From Fortiea sp. LEGE XX443 (GTDB lineage Bacteria > Cyanobacteriota > Cyanobacteriia > Cyanobacteriales > Nostocaceae): a stretch of DNA of 64,000 nt. The DNA lies in assembly GCF_015206815.1 (NCBI RefSeq), contig NZ_JADEXZ010000006.1, positions 60,510 to 124,509 of the forward strand, given 5' to 3'. Both the position numbers and the translations under genes were made by a program. Positions 32,706 to 42,919 of this stretch are shown here, one piece after another. Within the stretch, counting starts at the first letter, position 1. Each line of letters opens with the position of its first letter. The notes below the pieces were generated by a model that did not search any database, was not told the origin of the DNA, and saw only the letters and a program-made list of their open reading frames with translations.

Positions 32706-34319
32706 CTATTTAAACACACGAGTAATTTGCTGGGCTGCGACTACCCCTGAAATTGCAGCGCCTTCCATAAAACCTTGCCACTCATAGAATGAGTTCGTAT
32801 GTTCTCCAGCAAAATAAATATTATCGACTGATGTACCTTCGTTACCTGCAATACTGGTAAAGTAACCAGGTTGATTGCAGGTATAACTGCCTTTAGTTAA
32901 TGGGTTTAATAACCAATTTTCCAAATAAGCTGAATATTGATTACCTTTGACTCTGACTGCCGCAGTATCTGCACCTGGGAAAATTAATTTTAGATTATTA
33001 AGAAAGTTTGTAGTATCTTGCTGAAGAGATTTGGGGTTGAGTTTTGCACCCAAATTACCACCAGTGTAATCAGTTAATACTCCGCGAGACTTGGTTGCTT
33101 GACTGGGATTAGGTTCCCAAGTTCCTTGAATAAATGGGAGATTAGCGTAAGCAGCACCATTGCTACCAAAATTAGTCCAAGGGCGGCTATTAAACCCTAC
33201 CATTAGTTTTGAGTTAGTTCCATAAACTAAATTGTTAATAGCATTGGTTTTCCATTGTGGTAATTGCAGTCCTTGTAAATCTACTTCGCGTAAAGTTGAG
33301 AATGGGATAGCAAAAACAACTGCATCAAATTTTTCACTGAGACTATTTGCAAAGAATAATTCTATTTTTCCTGAACTATCTTTTTTAGCAGCCAGCAGTT
33401 TTTTACCGGATTTAATTTGTCCTTGTAAGCGCTTTTCTAATGCTGTAACAATTTGTTGATTACCGCCAATCACATGATAGCGCTCATCACTAAATACCCC
33501 AAAAGGTCGAAACTTTGAGCGCTTGTCTGCATGAATAAATAGCAAAAAACTTATGCAACTTTGCTCTTCTATTTCTCGACCATATTCACCAGTGTAAGCA
33601 GCTTTAATCACTTTTTTGATTAAATTTCCTGCCCCGCGACTATCAAGATAATCTTGGAGATTGATTAAATCGAGTGTACGTTCAGCAGCCGTAAAATTAT
33701 CAGCATTAGGCTGACCAATATTACGTAAATCAGACTGCATTGATGCAACAAAATCTCGAAATTCATCAACTACTGCTGACTCAGAATAACGCTGTCCATC
33801 AAAGTAATAAAAAACTTCTCCTGGTTCTTTTGATAAATCTTCGATTTCTAGCTTAAATTCTTTAACATACCCCAGCATTGTTTTATGCAAGTTATCGATA
33901 AATTCGCCGCCTCTTTCAGCAACTTGGCCAGGAAAGAAATTATCAAGGGAATAACAACGTCCACCGATGCGTTGACTGGCTTCGTAGACAGTTGCCACAA
34001 TTCCTTGTTTTTGGAGTTCGTATGCACAAGACAACCCTGCTAAACCAGCACCAACAATGGCGATTTTGGCATCAATAGAAGGTGGTGCAGCTAAGGTGCG
34101 GTGAGCATAGCCAGTTCCTATGCCCATTGTGCCACCTAACAGCGTGAGTTTACCCAAATCGGCCAGAAATTCTCGGCGTTTAGTTTTTCGCACTGACATC
34201 ATTTTCTCAAGAGCAAAAATGTGTTCTAGACTTTCGCTTGTGGAGATATTCTGTTGTTGACAATAGCGAACAATCCTAAGTGTATGGGCTAGTTTTTGAA
34301 AAGTTTGTGAATGACTCAT
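32706..34319 (-). CDS. flavin monoamine/L-amino-acid oxidase, Tat-exported
   Basis: 537 residues. The FAD-binding motif IAIVGAGLAGLSCAYEL (about 87) is followed by YEASQRIGGRCYSL, and near the C-terminus IYFAGEHTNSFYEWQGFMEGA closes the flavin site. Predicted to deaminate an amine or amino acid to the oxo product with H2O2. A twin-arginine signal KRREFLADLGKLTLLGG lies at residues 47-63. It is preceded by about 40 residues, so the true start may be one of the two ATGs near 34200, giving a normal signal length. Divergent from rbsK with 238 bp between. Confidence 0.88.
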   Translation of the reverse strand: MSHSQTFQKLAHTLRIVRYCQQQNISTSESLEHIFALEKMMSVRKTKRREFLADLGKLTLLGGTMGIGTGYAHRTLAAPPSIDAKIAIVGAGLAGLSCAYELQKQGIVATVYEASQRIGGRCYSLDNFFPGQVAERGGEFIDNLHKTMLGYVKEFKLEIEDLSKEPGEVFYYFDGQRYSESAVVDEFRDFVASMQSDLRNIGQPNADNFTAAERTLDLINLQDYLDSRGAGNLIKKVIKAAYTGEYGREIEEQSCISFLLFIHADKRSKFRPFGVFSDERYHVIGGNQQIVTALEKRLQGQIKSGKKLLAAKKDSSGKIELFFANSLSEKFDAVVFAIPFSTLREVDLQGLQLPQWKTNAINNLVYGTNSKLMVGFNSRPWTNFGSNGAAYANLPFIQGTWEPNPSQATKSRGVLTDYTGGNLGAKLNPKSLQQDTTNFLNNLKLIFPGADTAAVRVKGNQYSAYLENWLLNPLTKGSYTCNQPGYFTSIAGNEGTSVDNIYFAGEHTNSFYEWQGFMEGAAISGVVAAQQITRVFK

Positions 34320-34557
34320 GACTGGGTATTGCCTTTAGTAAAATTTTGTAGCGTTTTTCGCTATCATCCGTACCTAGTATAATTTTCGTATATATAGTTG
34401 CTTTAAAGTAAGGTATCCGTAACGTAAATTTTCTACTAAGCTTATGTTGTTTTGAGTTGTTAATGATGATAAAAATCAGGCGATGTCTAGCTAAAATATG
34501 CTTTGCATCTACACAATTTAATATATTCACCTATTTTCAATATTCAAAATCATCATT

Positions 34558-35481
34558 ATGAGTATTATTGTTTTCGGCAGTATCAATATAGATTTAGTAG
34601 CCACAGCACCCCGCTTACCTGTTGTTGGAGAAACTTTGTTGGGAGAAAACTTTTTTAAAGTACCAGGAGGTAAAGGTGCAAATCAAGCAGTAGCATTAGC
34701 GCGGTTGGGAATTCCGACTCAGATGGTGGGACGTGTGGGAGGACAAAGTTTTGGCGCAGAACTAGTGAATCATCTGCAAACTGCTGGTGTGCAAACTGAC
34801 AATATCTTGATAGATGAAACCGTAAATTCTGGAGTTGCTGTTATTATTATTGATGATGCAGGTGAAAATCAAATTGTCGTGATTCCTGGTGCCAATGGGC
34901 AAGTAAATCAGGAAGATATCGAGAGGGTATCTCGATTATTACCAACAGCCAAAGCACTGCTTTTACAACTAGAAATTCCCCTGATGGCTGTAGTAGCAGC
35001 TGCAAAGGCAGGACGCAACGCCAATATCACAGTTATTCTTGATCCTGCACCTGCACAATCTAACTTACCAGCAGAACTTTACCCGTTAGTGGATATCATC
35101 ACACCAAATGAAGTAGAAGCAGGACAATTAGTTGGTTTTACGGTAGATAGCAAGGAATCAGCAGCCACAGCAGCTGCGGTGTTATTGCAAAAAGGAGTAA
35201 AATCTGCGATCGTTAAACTAGGTGCAAAGGGTGTTGTTTGTGCGACATCTGAAGAAACTTTCTTTGTTCCAGCTTTTGCAGTTGATGTTGTTGATACTGT
35301 AGCAGCCGGTGATGCTTTTAATGGTGCTTTGGTAGCTGCACTTCATAACGGATTATCTTTACATCAAGCAGTTGTTTGGGGTGCAGCCGCAGGTGCTTTA
35401 GCAGCCACAAAACTAGGCGCACAAACTTCTTTACCTGATAAATTCACTTTTGATGCTTTTTTGAAAAAAAGGGAGTGGTGA
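34558..35481 (+). CDS. rbsK: ribokinase (PfkB family)
   Basis: 307 residues, the usual size. ATP-dependent phosphorylation of ribose to ribose 5-phosphate. It shows the PfkB signatures: GSINIDLVA at the start, VPGGKGANQAVALARLG (sugar-binding di-Gly), DPAPAQ, TPNEVEAGQLVG and the anion hole/catalytic DTVAAGDAFNGAL (DTxxAGD form with catalytic Asp). No ribose transporter is adjacent, so it may serve nucleoside salvage. Confidence 0.92.
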   Translation: MSIIVFGSINIDLVATAPRLPVVGETLLGENFFKVPGGKGANQAVALARLGIPTQMVGRVGGQSFGAELVNHLQTAGVQTDNILIDETVNSGVAVIIIDDAGENQIVVIPGANGQVNQEDIERVSRLLPTAKALLLQLEIPLMAVVAAAKAGRNANITVILDPAPAQSNLPAELYPLVDIITPNEVEAGQLVGFTVDSKESAATAAAVLLQKGVKSAIVKLGAKGVVCATSEETFFVPAFAVDVVDTVAAGDAFNGALVAALHNGLSLHQAVVWGAAAGALAATKLGAQTSLPDKFTFDAFLKKREW

Positions 35482-35671
35482 GTGAGAACAAGTAGTCAAG
35501 GGTAGGGGAGAGAAGCTAATGAGAAATAACTATTGACTCTGAATGGGAGACGAAACAGGCTAAAAAGCTTGATGTGTAAGGTAGGTAACATTTTGTGATC
35601 AAAAAAGGTAGGTCTATTTTTGTCACTTTGTGCTTTTGCGTGAGACCAAAAATATTTATAAAACAGCACAA

Positions 35672-35701
35672 AGGCTTTGTCTCATCATACAGACAAAGCC
35701 T
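35672..35701 (-). terminator. hairpin after the unknown gene at 35728
   Basis: AGGCTTTGTCT and AGACAAAGCCT pair perfectly (11 bp) around an 8-base loop, 26 bp beyond the stop codon. On the minus strand it is followed by TTGTGCTGTTTT, a weak T-rich stretch. Confidence 0.7.
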
Positions 35702-35727
35702 ATGAATAATTAACAAATAACTGGAGC

Positions 35728-36150
35728 TTAGAACTTTACATTATATTTATCAGCAAGTTCAGATAGCTTTTCATACTGCTGAATCGCAGCTTCCGTAATT
35801 AACGTTTTCGCTTCCTCTGGAGTGGTGCCATTTTCTGGAATTGAATATTTCACATAGAGGGCGACAAAATCAACCATAATCGCCGAACCTATCAAACCAT
35901 GACTGTCCGCTTCCTGACCAGCTATTGTTGATACCAGCCCTGCTTTAATTGGGTCGGGTTTAACTTTCATGAACTGATCAATCAATTGCCAAATGTATTC
36001 ATTTGGTACTAAATTTTCTAACTTAGTTGAGTCGGGAGTAAATTCGATTCCTGCTGCTTTTGCCTGTGTTAAAATACACCATTCTGCAAATTCTTGCAGT
36101 GCTGCTTCGGGAAGTTTGGGAAGATATTTATGTAGTTCTAAATCAGACAC
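35728..36150 (-). CDS. conserved-looking protein of unknown function
   Basis: 140 residues, mostly predicted helix, acidic, without signal peptide or membrane segment. It starts MSDLELHKYLPKLPEAAL; Trp/Cys in EFAEWCILTQAK and a hydrophobic IGSAIMVDFVALYVKY are the only striking parts. I do not recognise a family. The reading frame is clean, the start is the first ATG and a perfect hairpin terminator follows, all of which support a real single-gene unit. Confidence 0.7.
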   Translation of the reverse strand: MSDLELHKYLPKLPEAALQEFAEWCILTQAKAAGIEFTPDSTKLENLVPNEYIWQLIDQFMKVKPDPIKAGLVSTIAGQEADSHGLIGSAIMVDFVALYVKYSIPENGTTPEEAKTLITEAAIQQYEKLSELADKYNVKF

Positions 36151-36615
36151 AAGCTTACCTTATAAATTTCATTTTTGTTGAAGTGCATTAAGGCAAGCCT
36201 AACTTACTGTTTCTAAAAGTTTTAGTGTGTTACACTACCACTGTTGAATAATATAGTTAAAGTAATAAATTTAGATGCGTTACACACGACTTAGTTCTTA
36301 TCTTGTCATTGAGTAGAAAGAGAATTGATGTTTTCTGATATGTCTTCCGGAGATAGCCAAACAATAAACTGTTGAGGCTTGATAGATTCTAAAGCTTTCT
36401 AGCAACGTTTTGTTGAGGCAGATTGATTAAGCGGTGGGTGAAAACTGGATCAAAAAACTTTTATATTTAAGTAGACACTGGATAGATATATAAATTATAA
36501 TGAGGCTACTAAGCAATATACTCAAGCATCTGTTTTTCCTTAATACAAATTTTTAATAGCGAAGGAAAACTCAATAGTTTCTAGAATTTATTGAAATGGG
36601 AGCCAATCTCAGATT
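36151..36615. other. 465-bp intergenic region, nothing recognised
   Basis: AT-rich spacer upstream of both the minus-strand gene at 36150 and the small plus-strand frame at 36616. No family-like coding frame, repeat or clear box was seen beyond a GGGAG about 13 bases before 36616. Confidence 0.4.
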
Positions 36616-36843
36616 ATGCGCTTAAAAAGATGGGAATCTCCACGCCGAGAAGGGAGAAATGATAAAGGTAAAGGTGGTTCAGCCAGAAAGCGGCAACTCA
36701 AAAAACAAAGACAAATGCTACGGCAACGATTAAAGGACAATAACAAATCAGATAATAGTAAAAACAATAACAGGGGGGAGAAAAACAATTCTTCCCCCTT
36801 TTTTTTGCTAACTCCTACAATTTTAAATAATAAGTTCCTCTAA
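36616..36843 (+). CDS. possible small very basic protein (doubtful)
   Basis: 75 codons. The first 45 residues are strongly basic (RREGRNDKGKGG, RKRQLKKQRQMLRQRL) and could bind nucleic acid; the rest is low complexity. A strong intrinsic terminator (36773-36806) lies inside the 3' part of the frame. Most transcripts would therefore end before the stop codon. Either the frame is not a gene and the unit is a small RNA, or the functional part is the N-terminal peptide. GGGAG upstream is a weak argument for translation. Confidence 0.3.
   Translation: MRLKRWESPRREGRNDKGKGGSARKRQLKKQRQMLRQRLKDNNKSDNSKNNNRGEKNNSSPFFLLTPTILNNKFL
36773..36806 (+). terminator. strong intrinsic terminator
   Basis: GGGGGGAGAA (36773-36782), loop AAACAA, TTCTTCCCCC (36789-36798), with one G-T pair, followed by eight Ts. 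The best terminator on the plus strand in the window. It shows that something short is transcribed from upstream, ahead of the polysaccharide cluster. Confidence 0.85.
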
Positions 36844-37511
36844 AGCGTGTATAAACAAACTAAAATTATAGTATAGGTGCTTTCCTTCATACTCTTACTA
36901 CTTAAATGAATAATTACGACACATGGATTGCCTTAAAAGTTAGAAAATACTCCTCCTGCTGTCGTGGTTTTTTTCCGAATTAGTATCCCTTGTCTTTATA
37001 ATATGACGTTTCTTTCAATAATTCAGCCTAGATTTCACCTTATAAAATTACTTTAAACATAAGAAAAGTTATTAAATAATTAATTCAAGTCTATTAAAAT
37101 AAATACATTTTATCTCAATAAACTAGCCTCAAGAGGCTTGACATTTATAAGGTTTAGTGGGTGTGTCGGATTAATTTTATAAAACAGATACTATTTTGTA
37201 AAGGTAATTAAGTAGTAATGTAATGTTTGCGTGAACCAAGTCCGAGAAAAATATAAAGTAAATATAAAGTTTGATATAGCAGTGTCATTAAATTTGGTTA
37301 AACCAGTAAGCTAATCTACGGTTGTGATTCTTCTGAAATAGTAATCAGGAAACAGTAAAACTGCTGAAAAACTATTTTACGTTCATGTGTTCTCGTGTGA
37401 AAATGCTAGAAGCTCAAAAAACAGTCAAAATTCATCTAATTGACTCATTTGAACATTGAGAGTGCCTGAGGTAATCTGTCGCTGTTTATCTTTGACACAA
37501 GGAGTTATCTT
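36844..37511. other. 668-bp AT-rich leader of the polysaccharide cluster
   Basis: No coding frame with family character. It begins after a strong terminator, so the cluster's own promoter must lie here. No JUMPstart-like element or known operator was recognised. It ends with AAGGAG seven bases before the first ATG. Confidence 0.45.
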
Positions 37512-38306
37512 ATGGTAGCAGAAGTGTTTCTGCCTACTCAAAAAGTGCTTGATTTCCCTATCACTGCCTTACGCTTTGAGGATCAGATACGAACAATATT
37601 AAATTGGGCGATCGCTCAAGAAAGCAGAACTGTATGTGTAGCTAATGTACACATGCTCATGGAAGCGCACTGGAATCCAGATTTCGCTAACGTACTCAAA
37701 AATTCAGATATAGTCACTCCTGATGGTATGCCTCTAGTCTGGATGATGCGTCGAATGGGATCTCGTTATCAAGATCGTGTAGCGGGAATGGATATTTTTC
37801 TTGAGACATGCCAGCAAGCACAAACACACAATTTTAGTGTTCTCTTTGTAGGCTCACAAACCGAAATACTCAGCCGGATGCGAGCAAGATTAGAGCGAGA
37901 ATTTCCGCAACTAAAAATTGCAGGTATGGAACCTCTACCCTTTCGCCCACTAACAGAAACTGAAGACGAAGTTTTAATCAATAAAATTAACTCTAGTGGT
38001 GCGGGTGTAGTTTGGGTATCTCTAGGGTGTCCAAAACAAGAAAAGTGGATGGCTCAACACAAGGGTAAAATCCGAGCAGTCATGATTGGAGTAGGTGGAA
38101 TTTTCCCTGTATATGCGGGAATTCAGAAGCGCGCACCCCGTATAGTCAGAGACTTAGGACTGGAATGGCTTTACCGCTGGATTCAAGAACCACGCCGACT
38201 CTGGAAGCGTTACGCAACAACAATTCCAGCTTTTATGTGGTTGGCAACTAAACAGTTAATTTTATCTAACCGCTTTGTAGGGGGTTTTCCCGAAACTAGT
38301 GATTGA
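37512..38306 (+). CDS. WecB/TagA/CpsF-family glycosyltransferase
   Basis: 264 residues, GT26 family, transferring an amino sugar (often ManNAc(A) type) to an undecaprenyl-linked acceptor at the inner membrane face. Motifs: VCVANVHMLMEAHWNP, DIVTPDGMPLVWMMR with the conserved Asp, RVAGMDIF, VWVSLGCPKQEKWM, and GVGGIFPVYAG. It has an ideal AAGGAG ribosome site. It opens the exopolysaccharide cluster, where it probably adds an early sugar to the lipid carrier. Confidence 0.9.
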   Translation: MVAEVFLPTQKVLDFPITALRFEDQIRTILNWAIAQESRTVCVANVHMLMEAHWNPDFANVLKNSDIVTPDGMPLVWMMRRMGSRYQDRVAGMDIFLETCQQAQTHNFSVLFVGSQTEILSRMRARLEREFPQLKIAGMEPLPFRPLTETEDEVLINKINSSGAGVVWVSLGCPKQEKWMAQHKGKIRAVMIGVGGIFPVYAGIQKRAPRIVRDLGLEWLYRWIQEPRRLWKRYATTIPAFMWLATKQLILSNRFVGGFPETSD

Positions 38307-38577
38307 ACAACTTAAAGTCATCTTTATTTTCCACAAGATTGTGAAAAAGTTTTTATAAAATCATTACTGCAAATTTTTAGGTGACTTCAGCAAATCATCT
38401 CAGTAATTTAGTAAATTTTCAGGGATTGTACTTAGTGTAATATGGTCGTCAAACTCTGTCTAAACTTATGTTTCAGATTAGTTTTTGGCTTTTATTCTAA
38501 AAAATTCATTGTTGTTTCGTGAATATCAACTTATATCCAGAACAAATATATAGTTCAAATCAACTTAACTTGGATAC

Positions 38578-40110
38578 ATGAAAAACTTCACTTCTAGTGA
38601 TAAAAAAGATCAGTACTTCCGCACCGAACATCTTAAAAGCGATCTCAAAGTCCGTTCTGTAAGAGGTGGAGCAATCACTTTATTTGCCCAGGGGTTAAAG
38701 TTTGTTTTGAACGTAGCATCGAATATAGTTTTAGCTCGATTATTAACACCTGGAGATTATGGCTTGGTAGGTATGGTGACAGCAATTACTGGATTTGTCA
38801 CTATATTTAGAGACTTAGGGCTATCAATGGCAACTGTCCAAAAAGAAGAAATAAATCACGAGCAAGTTAGTACTCTATTTTGGGTGAACATAGTTGTGAG
38901 CATTGTAACCTCAATGATTACAGTAGCGATCGCGCCTATGATTGCTCAGTTTTATAATGAACCACGTTTAACTTGGATCACTATTGCCATATCCTCTGGA
39001 TTTATTATTAGCGGATTAGGTGTTCAACACCAAGCCTTACTCAATCGCCAAATGCAATACAAGGTGCTGATGACCAGAGACATTCTTTCTATGGTAGCTG
39101 GAATTGCCAGTGCAATTGCGGCTGCTTTGTATGGATTAGGCTACTGGGCATTAGTGATTTCACCATTAGTAACAGCAGTTGTTGGCACAGCCGGACTGTG
39201 GATCGCTTGTAGTTGGCGGCCAGGTCTACCTGCTAGAAAAGCAGGAGTGAAGTCAATGTTAGTTTTTGGTAGTAACTTAACTGGTTTCAATGTAGTCAAT
39301 TACTTTGCACGTAATCTGGATAACGTATTAATTGGTAGAGTGTGGGGAGCGCAGCAACTAGGATTATATGCTAAGGCTTATCAGTTACTGCTATTACCAC
39401 TACAACAAATTAATGCGCCAGTTGCAGCAGTAGCTATACCTGCGTTGAGTAGGCTAGTAGACTCTCCAGAACGCTACAGACAAGCCTACCTGCGAATACT
39501 AGAAAAGCTGACTATGGTTGCTACTCCATTGGTGATTTTTATGATTGCAACTTCCGACTGGATAATACAGTTGGTTTTAGGACCACAATGGAGTGAAGCA
39601 AGTCCCATATTTTCATTACTTGGAATTATTGCATTGACCCAGCCTGTATCCAATACAACAGGTTGGCTATTCATCACTCAAGGACGCACAAGTCACATGT
39701 TTCAATGGGGAATAGTTGGCAGTATTTTGTCTGTTATTGCTATTATTGCTGGTCTACCCTGGGGTGCAACGGGTGTAGCTGCTTCTTATTCCATATCAGG
39801 GTTACTCATTCGTACACCATTGCTGTTTTGGTACGTTGGAAGGTCTGGCTCTGTTAAAGCTATAGACTTATATCGCACAATGGCTCCATCTACTCTTGCA
39901 TCCGTGTGTTCATTGCTAGCAATTCTTTGCTTTCGCCGATATGTTGCGGTCACAGATCCATTAATTGGTATTATGTTTACATTGGGTATCACTACAATAA
40001 TAAATCTTTTAATTCTTTCAGCATTACCTCAAGGAAGAAAAAGTATTAAAGATTTGAAATATTTAATTACACATTTACATAATAAAAAAAAATCTCAAAA
40101 GCAACTATAA
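38578..40110 (+). CDS. Wzx-like polysaccharide flippase (MOP superfamily)
   Basis: 510 residues with about 12-14 membrane segments. Typical start after a polar tail: RGGAITLFAQGLKFVLNVASNIVLARLLTPGDYG, then GLSMATVQKEEINHEQVSTLFW, both standard in the WzxC/polysaccharide-synthesis family. It would move the lipid-linked repeat unit across the inner membrane. It belongs with the Wzy-like polymerase at 48912. Preceded by a 271-bp spacer. Confidence 0.9.
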   Translation: MKNFTSSDKKDQYFRTEHLKSDLKVRSVRGGAITLFAQGLKFVLNVASNIVLARLLTPGDYGLVGMVTAITGFVTIFRDLGLSMATVQKEEINHEQVSTLFWVNIVVSIVTSMITVAIAPMIAQFYNEPRLTWITIAISSGFIISGLGVQHQALLNRQMQYKVLMTRDILSMVAGIASAIAAALYGLGYWALVISPLVTAVVGTAGLWIACSWRPGLPARKAGVKSMLVFGSNLTGFNVVNYFARNLDNVLIGRVWGAQQLGLYAKAYQLLLLPLQQINAPVAAVAIPALSRLVDSPERYRQAYLRILEKLTMVATPLVIFMIATSDWIIQLVLGPQWSEASPIFSLLGIIALTQPVSNTTGWLFITQGRTSHMFQWGIVGSILSVIAIIAGLPWGATGVAASYSISGLLIRTPLLFWYVGRSGSVKAIDLYRTMAPSTLASVCSLLAILCFRRYVAVTDPLIGIMFTLGITTIINLLILSALPQGRKSIKDLKYLITHLHNKKKSQKQL

Positions 40111-40154
40111 CAACTACATTATTCAAAATTAATAATTTTATTAAATAGAGAATT

Positions 40155-41492
40155 ATGAAAATATTAATTACGAATTGCGTAGCTTTAAATACTGGGGATG
40201 CAGCAATAATTTTATCAATTATTGATTTAATGCGTGACCAGTTTGGTAAAAATACAGAATTTATTATCTATGATCCTAAACCTGATATAACTCGTAGATA
40301 TTATCCAGAATTGACATGGCGAAACTCTCTTTACTCACAGATTACAGAATTAACTTCAATCGAATTTTCCAAAAAATCATTTTTAATGAATGCTTGGCAA
40401 CGTATATCTAAAAAATGGAAAATCAGCTTTAATCCATCCCTATTTTATTTTGCTGCATGGTGTCAGAATCAAGGTTTAGATTTCATTACTCGAATTTTAT
40501 TAAATTCCGAACAGCTTCAAGATTTATATCATTATTGTTCAGCAGATTTAATTATAAGCACTGGTGGAACTTACTTAGTTGAAACTTACTCGCTTGCACC
40601 AAGAATATTCGATTATCAAATAACTCTTTTGCTAAAACGTCCTCTAGTGTTTTATACACAGTCATTAGGCCCATTTTTAAATCAGAAAAACCGAAAATAT
40701 TTAAAAAATATATTTAATCAATCTATTTTGATTTTGCTACGGGATGAATTGTCTTTAAAGCATTTACAGGATTTAAATATCGAAAACAGCAAAAATCATG
40801 TTAGTTCTGATGTAGTTTTTTCATTTCAGAGCCAGATAGAACCTCGATACATAAAACCTGATGCTTATTTAAATAAAACTAAATTAAAAATAGCAATATC
40901 TGTCAGGTTCTGGCAAGCTTTTAAAACAGTTTCAGTGGAAGCCGGTATGCTTAATTTTAAATCTACTCTGTGTGCTGTAACTCAGTATTTAGCTGAACAA
41001 TATAATGCGGAAATTACTTATATATCAACTTGCCAGGGTATTCCAGAATATTGGACAGATGATTCTAAACTGGCGACAGAAATATATAATTTATTACCAG
41101 ATAATATTAAACATAACATCCATGTAAACACGGATTTTCATCATCCTCAAATTCTTTTAGAAATACTCAAAGAATATGATTTAGTTATAGGTACTAGGAT
41201 GCATATGTGTATACTTTCTTTAGTAGCAGGAACTCCTGTCATTCCTATTGCTTACGAATTTAAAACAAAAGAATTATTTTCTCGACTAGGTATGAGTAAA
41301 TGGGTGCATGATATTGAAACAATCAACCAGGAAAATTTAATCAATTCAATTGAAAATTTTTTATTTGAATTTCCTAAAATTAAAGACTATTTGTTTGAAC
41401 AAGTAGAAAAAGAGAAATATCGCGCCATAAAATCAGGCTATCTCGTGAATGAAAGTTTAGATAAATGGCACAAAGAGCAGACAATTAGTTGA
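40155..41492 (+). CDS. polysaccharide pyruvyltransferase-family protein
   Basis: 445 residues. N-terminal NCVALNTGDAAIILSIIDLM and C-terminal LVIGTRMHMCILSLVAGTPVIPIAYEFKTK are the hallmarks of the PS_pyruv_trans family, which adds ketal-linked pyruvate to sugars using phosphoenolpyruvate. The polymer would thus carry acidic pyruvate groups. 44 bp after the flippase and on the same strand. AT-rich codon use like the rest of the cluster. Confidence 0.88.
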   Translation: MKILITNCVALNTGDAAIILSIIDLMRDQFGKNTEFIIYDPKPDITRRYYPELTWRNSLYSQITELTSIEFSKKSFLMNAWQRISKKWKISFNPSLFYFAAWCQNQGLDFITRILLNSEQLQDLYHYCSADLIISTGGTYLVETYSLAPRIFDYQITLLLKRPLVFYTQSLGPFLNQKNRKYLKNIFNQSILILLRDELSLKHLQDLNIENSKNHVSSDVVFSFQSQIEPRYIKPDAYLNKTKLKIAISVRFWQAFKTVSVEAGMLNFKSTLCAVTQYLAEQYNAEITYISTCQGIPEYWTDDSKLATEIYNLLPDNIKHNIHVNTDFHHPQILLEILKEYDLVIGTRMHMCILSLVAGTPVIPIAYEFKTKELFSRLGMSKWVHDIETINQENLINSIENFLFEFPKIKDYLFEQVEKEKYRAIKSGYLVNESLDKWHKEQTIS

Positions 41493-41545
41493 TAAGTTTA
41501 TACATTAAATTATACTTTTTTGAAGCTGTAATTTGTTATTAAAGT

Positions 41546-42850
41546 ATGAAAATCGCATTTATTGTTAATGAGTTTCCTAGTTTATCTGAAACATTTATTT
41601 TGAATCAGATAACAGGCTTGATTGACCATGGTCATGAAGTCACTATATATGCTGATAGGTGTCAAAATAGTCAAAAAAAACATCCAGATGTAGAAAAATA
41701 TAATCTTCTTGAGTATACTTACTACATTGGAAGACCAAATAATTATTTCTGGAGAATAGTTAATATATTTCGATTGCCATTAATTTATTTCCTTCAAAAT
41801 CCTTTAGTTTTTTTTAAATCTTTAAATATTACTAAATACGGTAATGAAGCTAAATCATTAAAGTTGTTGTACGCGTGTGCTTATTTATTGCCTAGAGAAG
41901 CCAAGTATGACATTATTCATGCACACTTTGGCCCAAATGGTCAAAAAAGTGTCATCTTGAGAGATATTGGTGTTATTCAAGGAAAAATAGTTGCTACTTT
42001 TCATGGGTACGATGTCTCAAAATATCTCCAAAACAACATTAATGGAAGTTACAAATTGCTATTTACCTTAGGAGATGTGTTTTGCCCAATTAGTAACTGT
42101 ATGAAGGCAAAATTGTTAGAATTAGGTTGTAACGAAGAGAAAATAATTGTACATCGAGTAGGAATAGATTGTACTAAATTTTTATTTAGTCCAAAATATC
42201 AACCTAAAAATGGGATAATTAAGATACTTACAATCGCACGATTAATTCCAAAAAAAGGTGTAGAATATGGGATTCATGCTGTTTCTAATTTAATAGCATC
42301 TGGTATAAATGTAGAATATAATATTGTTGGCGATGGATATTTATTGACTAAATTGCAACAGTTAATTAATCATCTAAATTTGAGTAACAATGTTCATTTG
42401 CTGGGCTGGAAGCAACAAGAAGAAATTATTCAGCTAATTGGTGATTCTCATATATTTTTAGCCCCCAGCATAACAGATGAAACCGGTGATCAAGAAGGTA
42501 TACCAACTGTGATAATGGAAGCGATGGCTATGGGTTTACCAGTAGTGAGTACCTATCACAGTGGAATTCCAGAATTAGTTGAAAATGGTGTTTCTGGTTT
42601 CCTTGTATCAGAGCGAAATATTGAACAATTAACAGAAAAACTCAATTATCTAATTGATCATGCAGATTTATGGGCTGAAATGGGTCAAGCGGGTCGTCAA
42701 TTTGTTGAATGTCAATACAACATTAATAGCTTGAACACTAAGTTAATAGAAATTTATCAACACATACTACAAAATATAAATGATAATGTACACAATAAAG
42801 CAAGGAAACATTTTATAGAAAGTACTACCTGTATTGATATTACAAAATGA
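41546..42850 (+). CDS. GT4 glycosyltransferase (WcaL/AmsK-like)
   Basis: 434 residues, GT-B fold. N-terminal FIVNEFPSLSETFILNQI and IIHAHFGPNG are typical of colanic-acid/amylovoran-type transferases. The C-terminal donor domain has LTIARLIPKKGVEYGI, VGDGYL and SITDETGDQEGIPTVIMEAMAMGLPVV, with the E-x7-E-like motif. Cytoplasmic or peripheral membrane. Donor and acceptor unknown. 53 bp after the previous gene. Confidence 0.92.
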   Translation: MKIAFIVNEFPSLSETFILNQITGLIDHGHEVTIYADRCQNSQKKHPDVEKYNLLEYTYYIGRPNNYFWRIVNIFRLPLIYFLQNPLVFFKSLNITKYGNEAKSLKLLYACAYLLPREAKYDIIHAHFGPNGQKSVILRDIGVIQGKIVATFHGYDVSKYLQNNINGSYKLLFTLGDVFCPISNCMKAKLLELGCNEEKIIVHRVGIDCTKFLFSPKYQPKNGIIKILTIARLIPKKGVEYGIHAVSNLIASGINVEYNIVGDGYLLTKLQQLINHLNLSNNVHLLGWKQQEEIIQLIGDSHIFLAPSITDETGDQEGIPTVIMEAMAMGLPVVSTYHSGIPELVENGVSGFLVSERNIEQLTEKLNYLIDHADLWAEMGQAGRQFVECQYNINSLNTKLIEIYQHILQNINDNVHNKARKHFIESTTCIDITK

Positions 42851-42919
42851 GTAAAAACTAAAAGTAATAAACTGACTCTGTTTACAAAAAAATATCTCGT
42901 GAAATGCTAGAAGGAGAAA

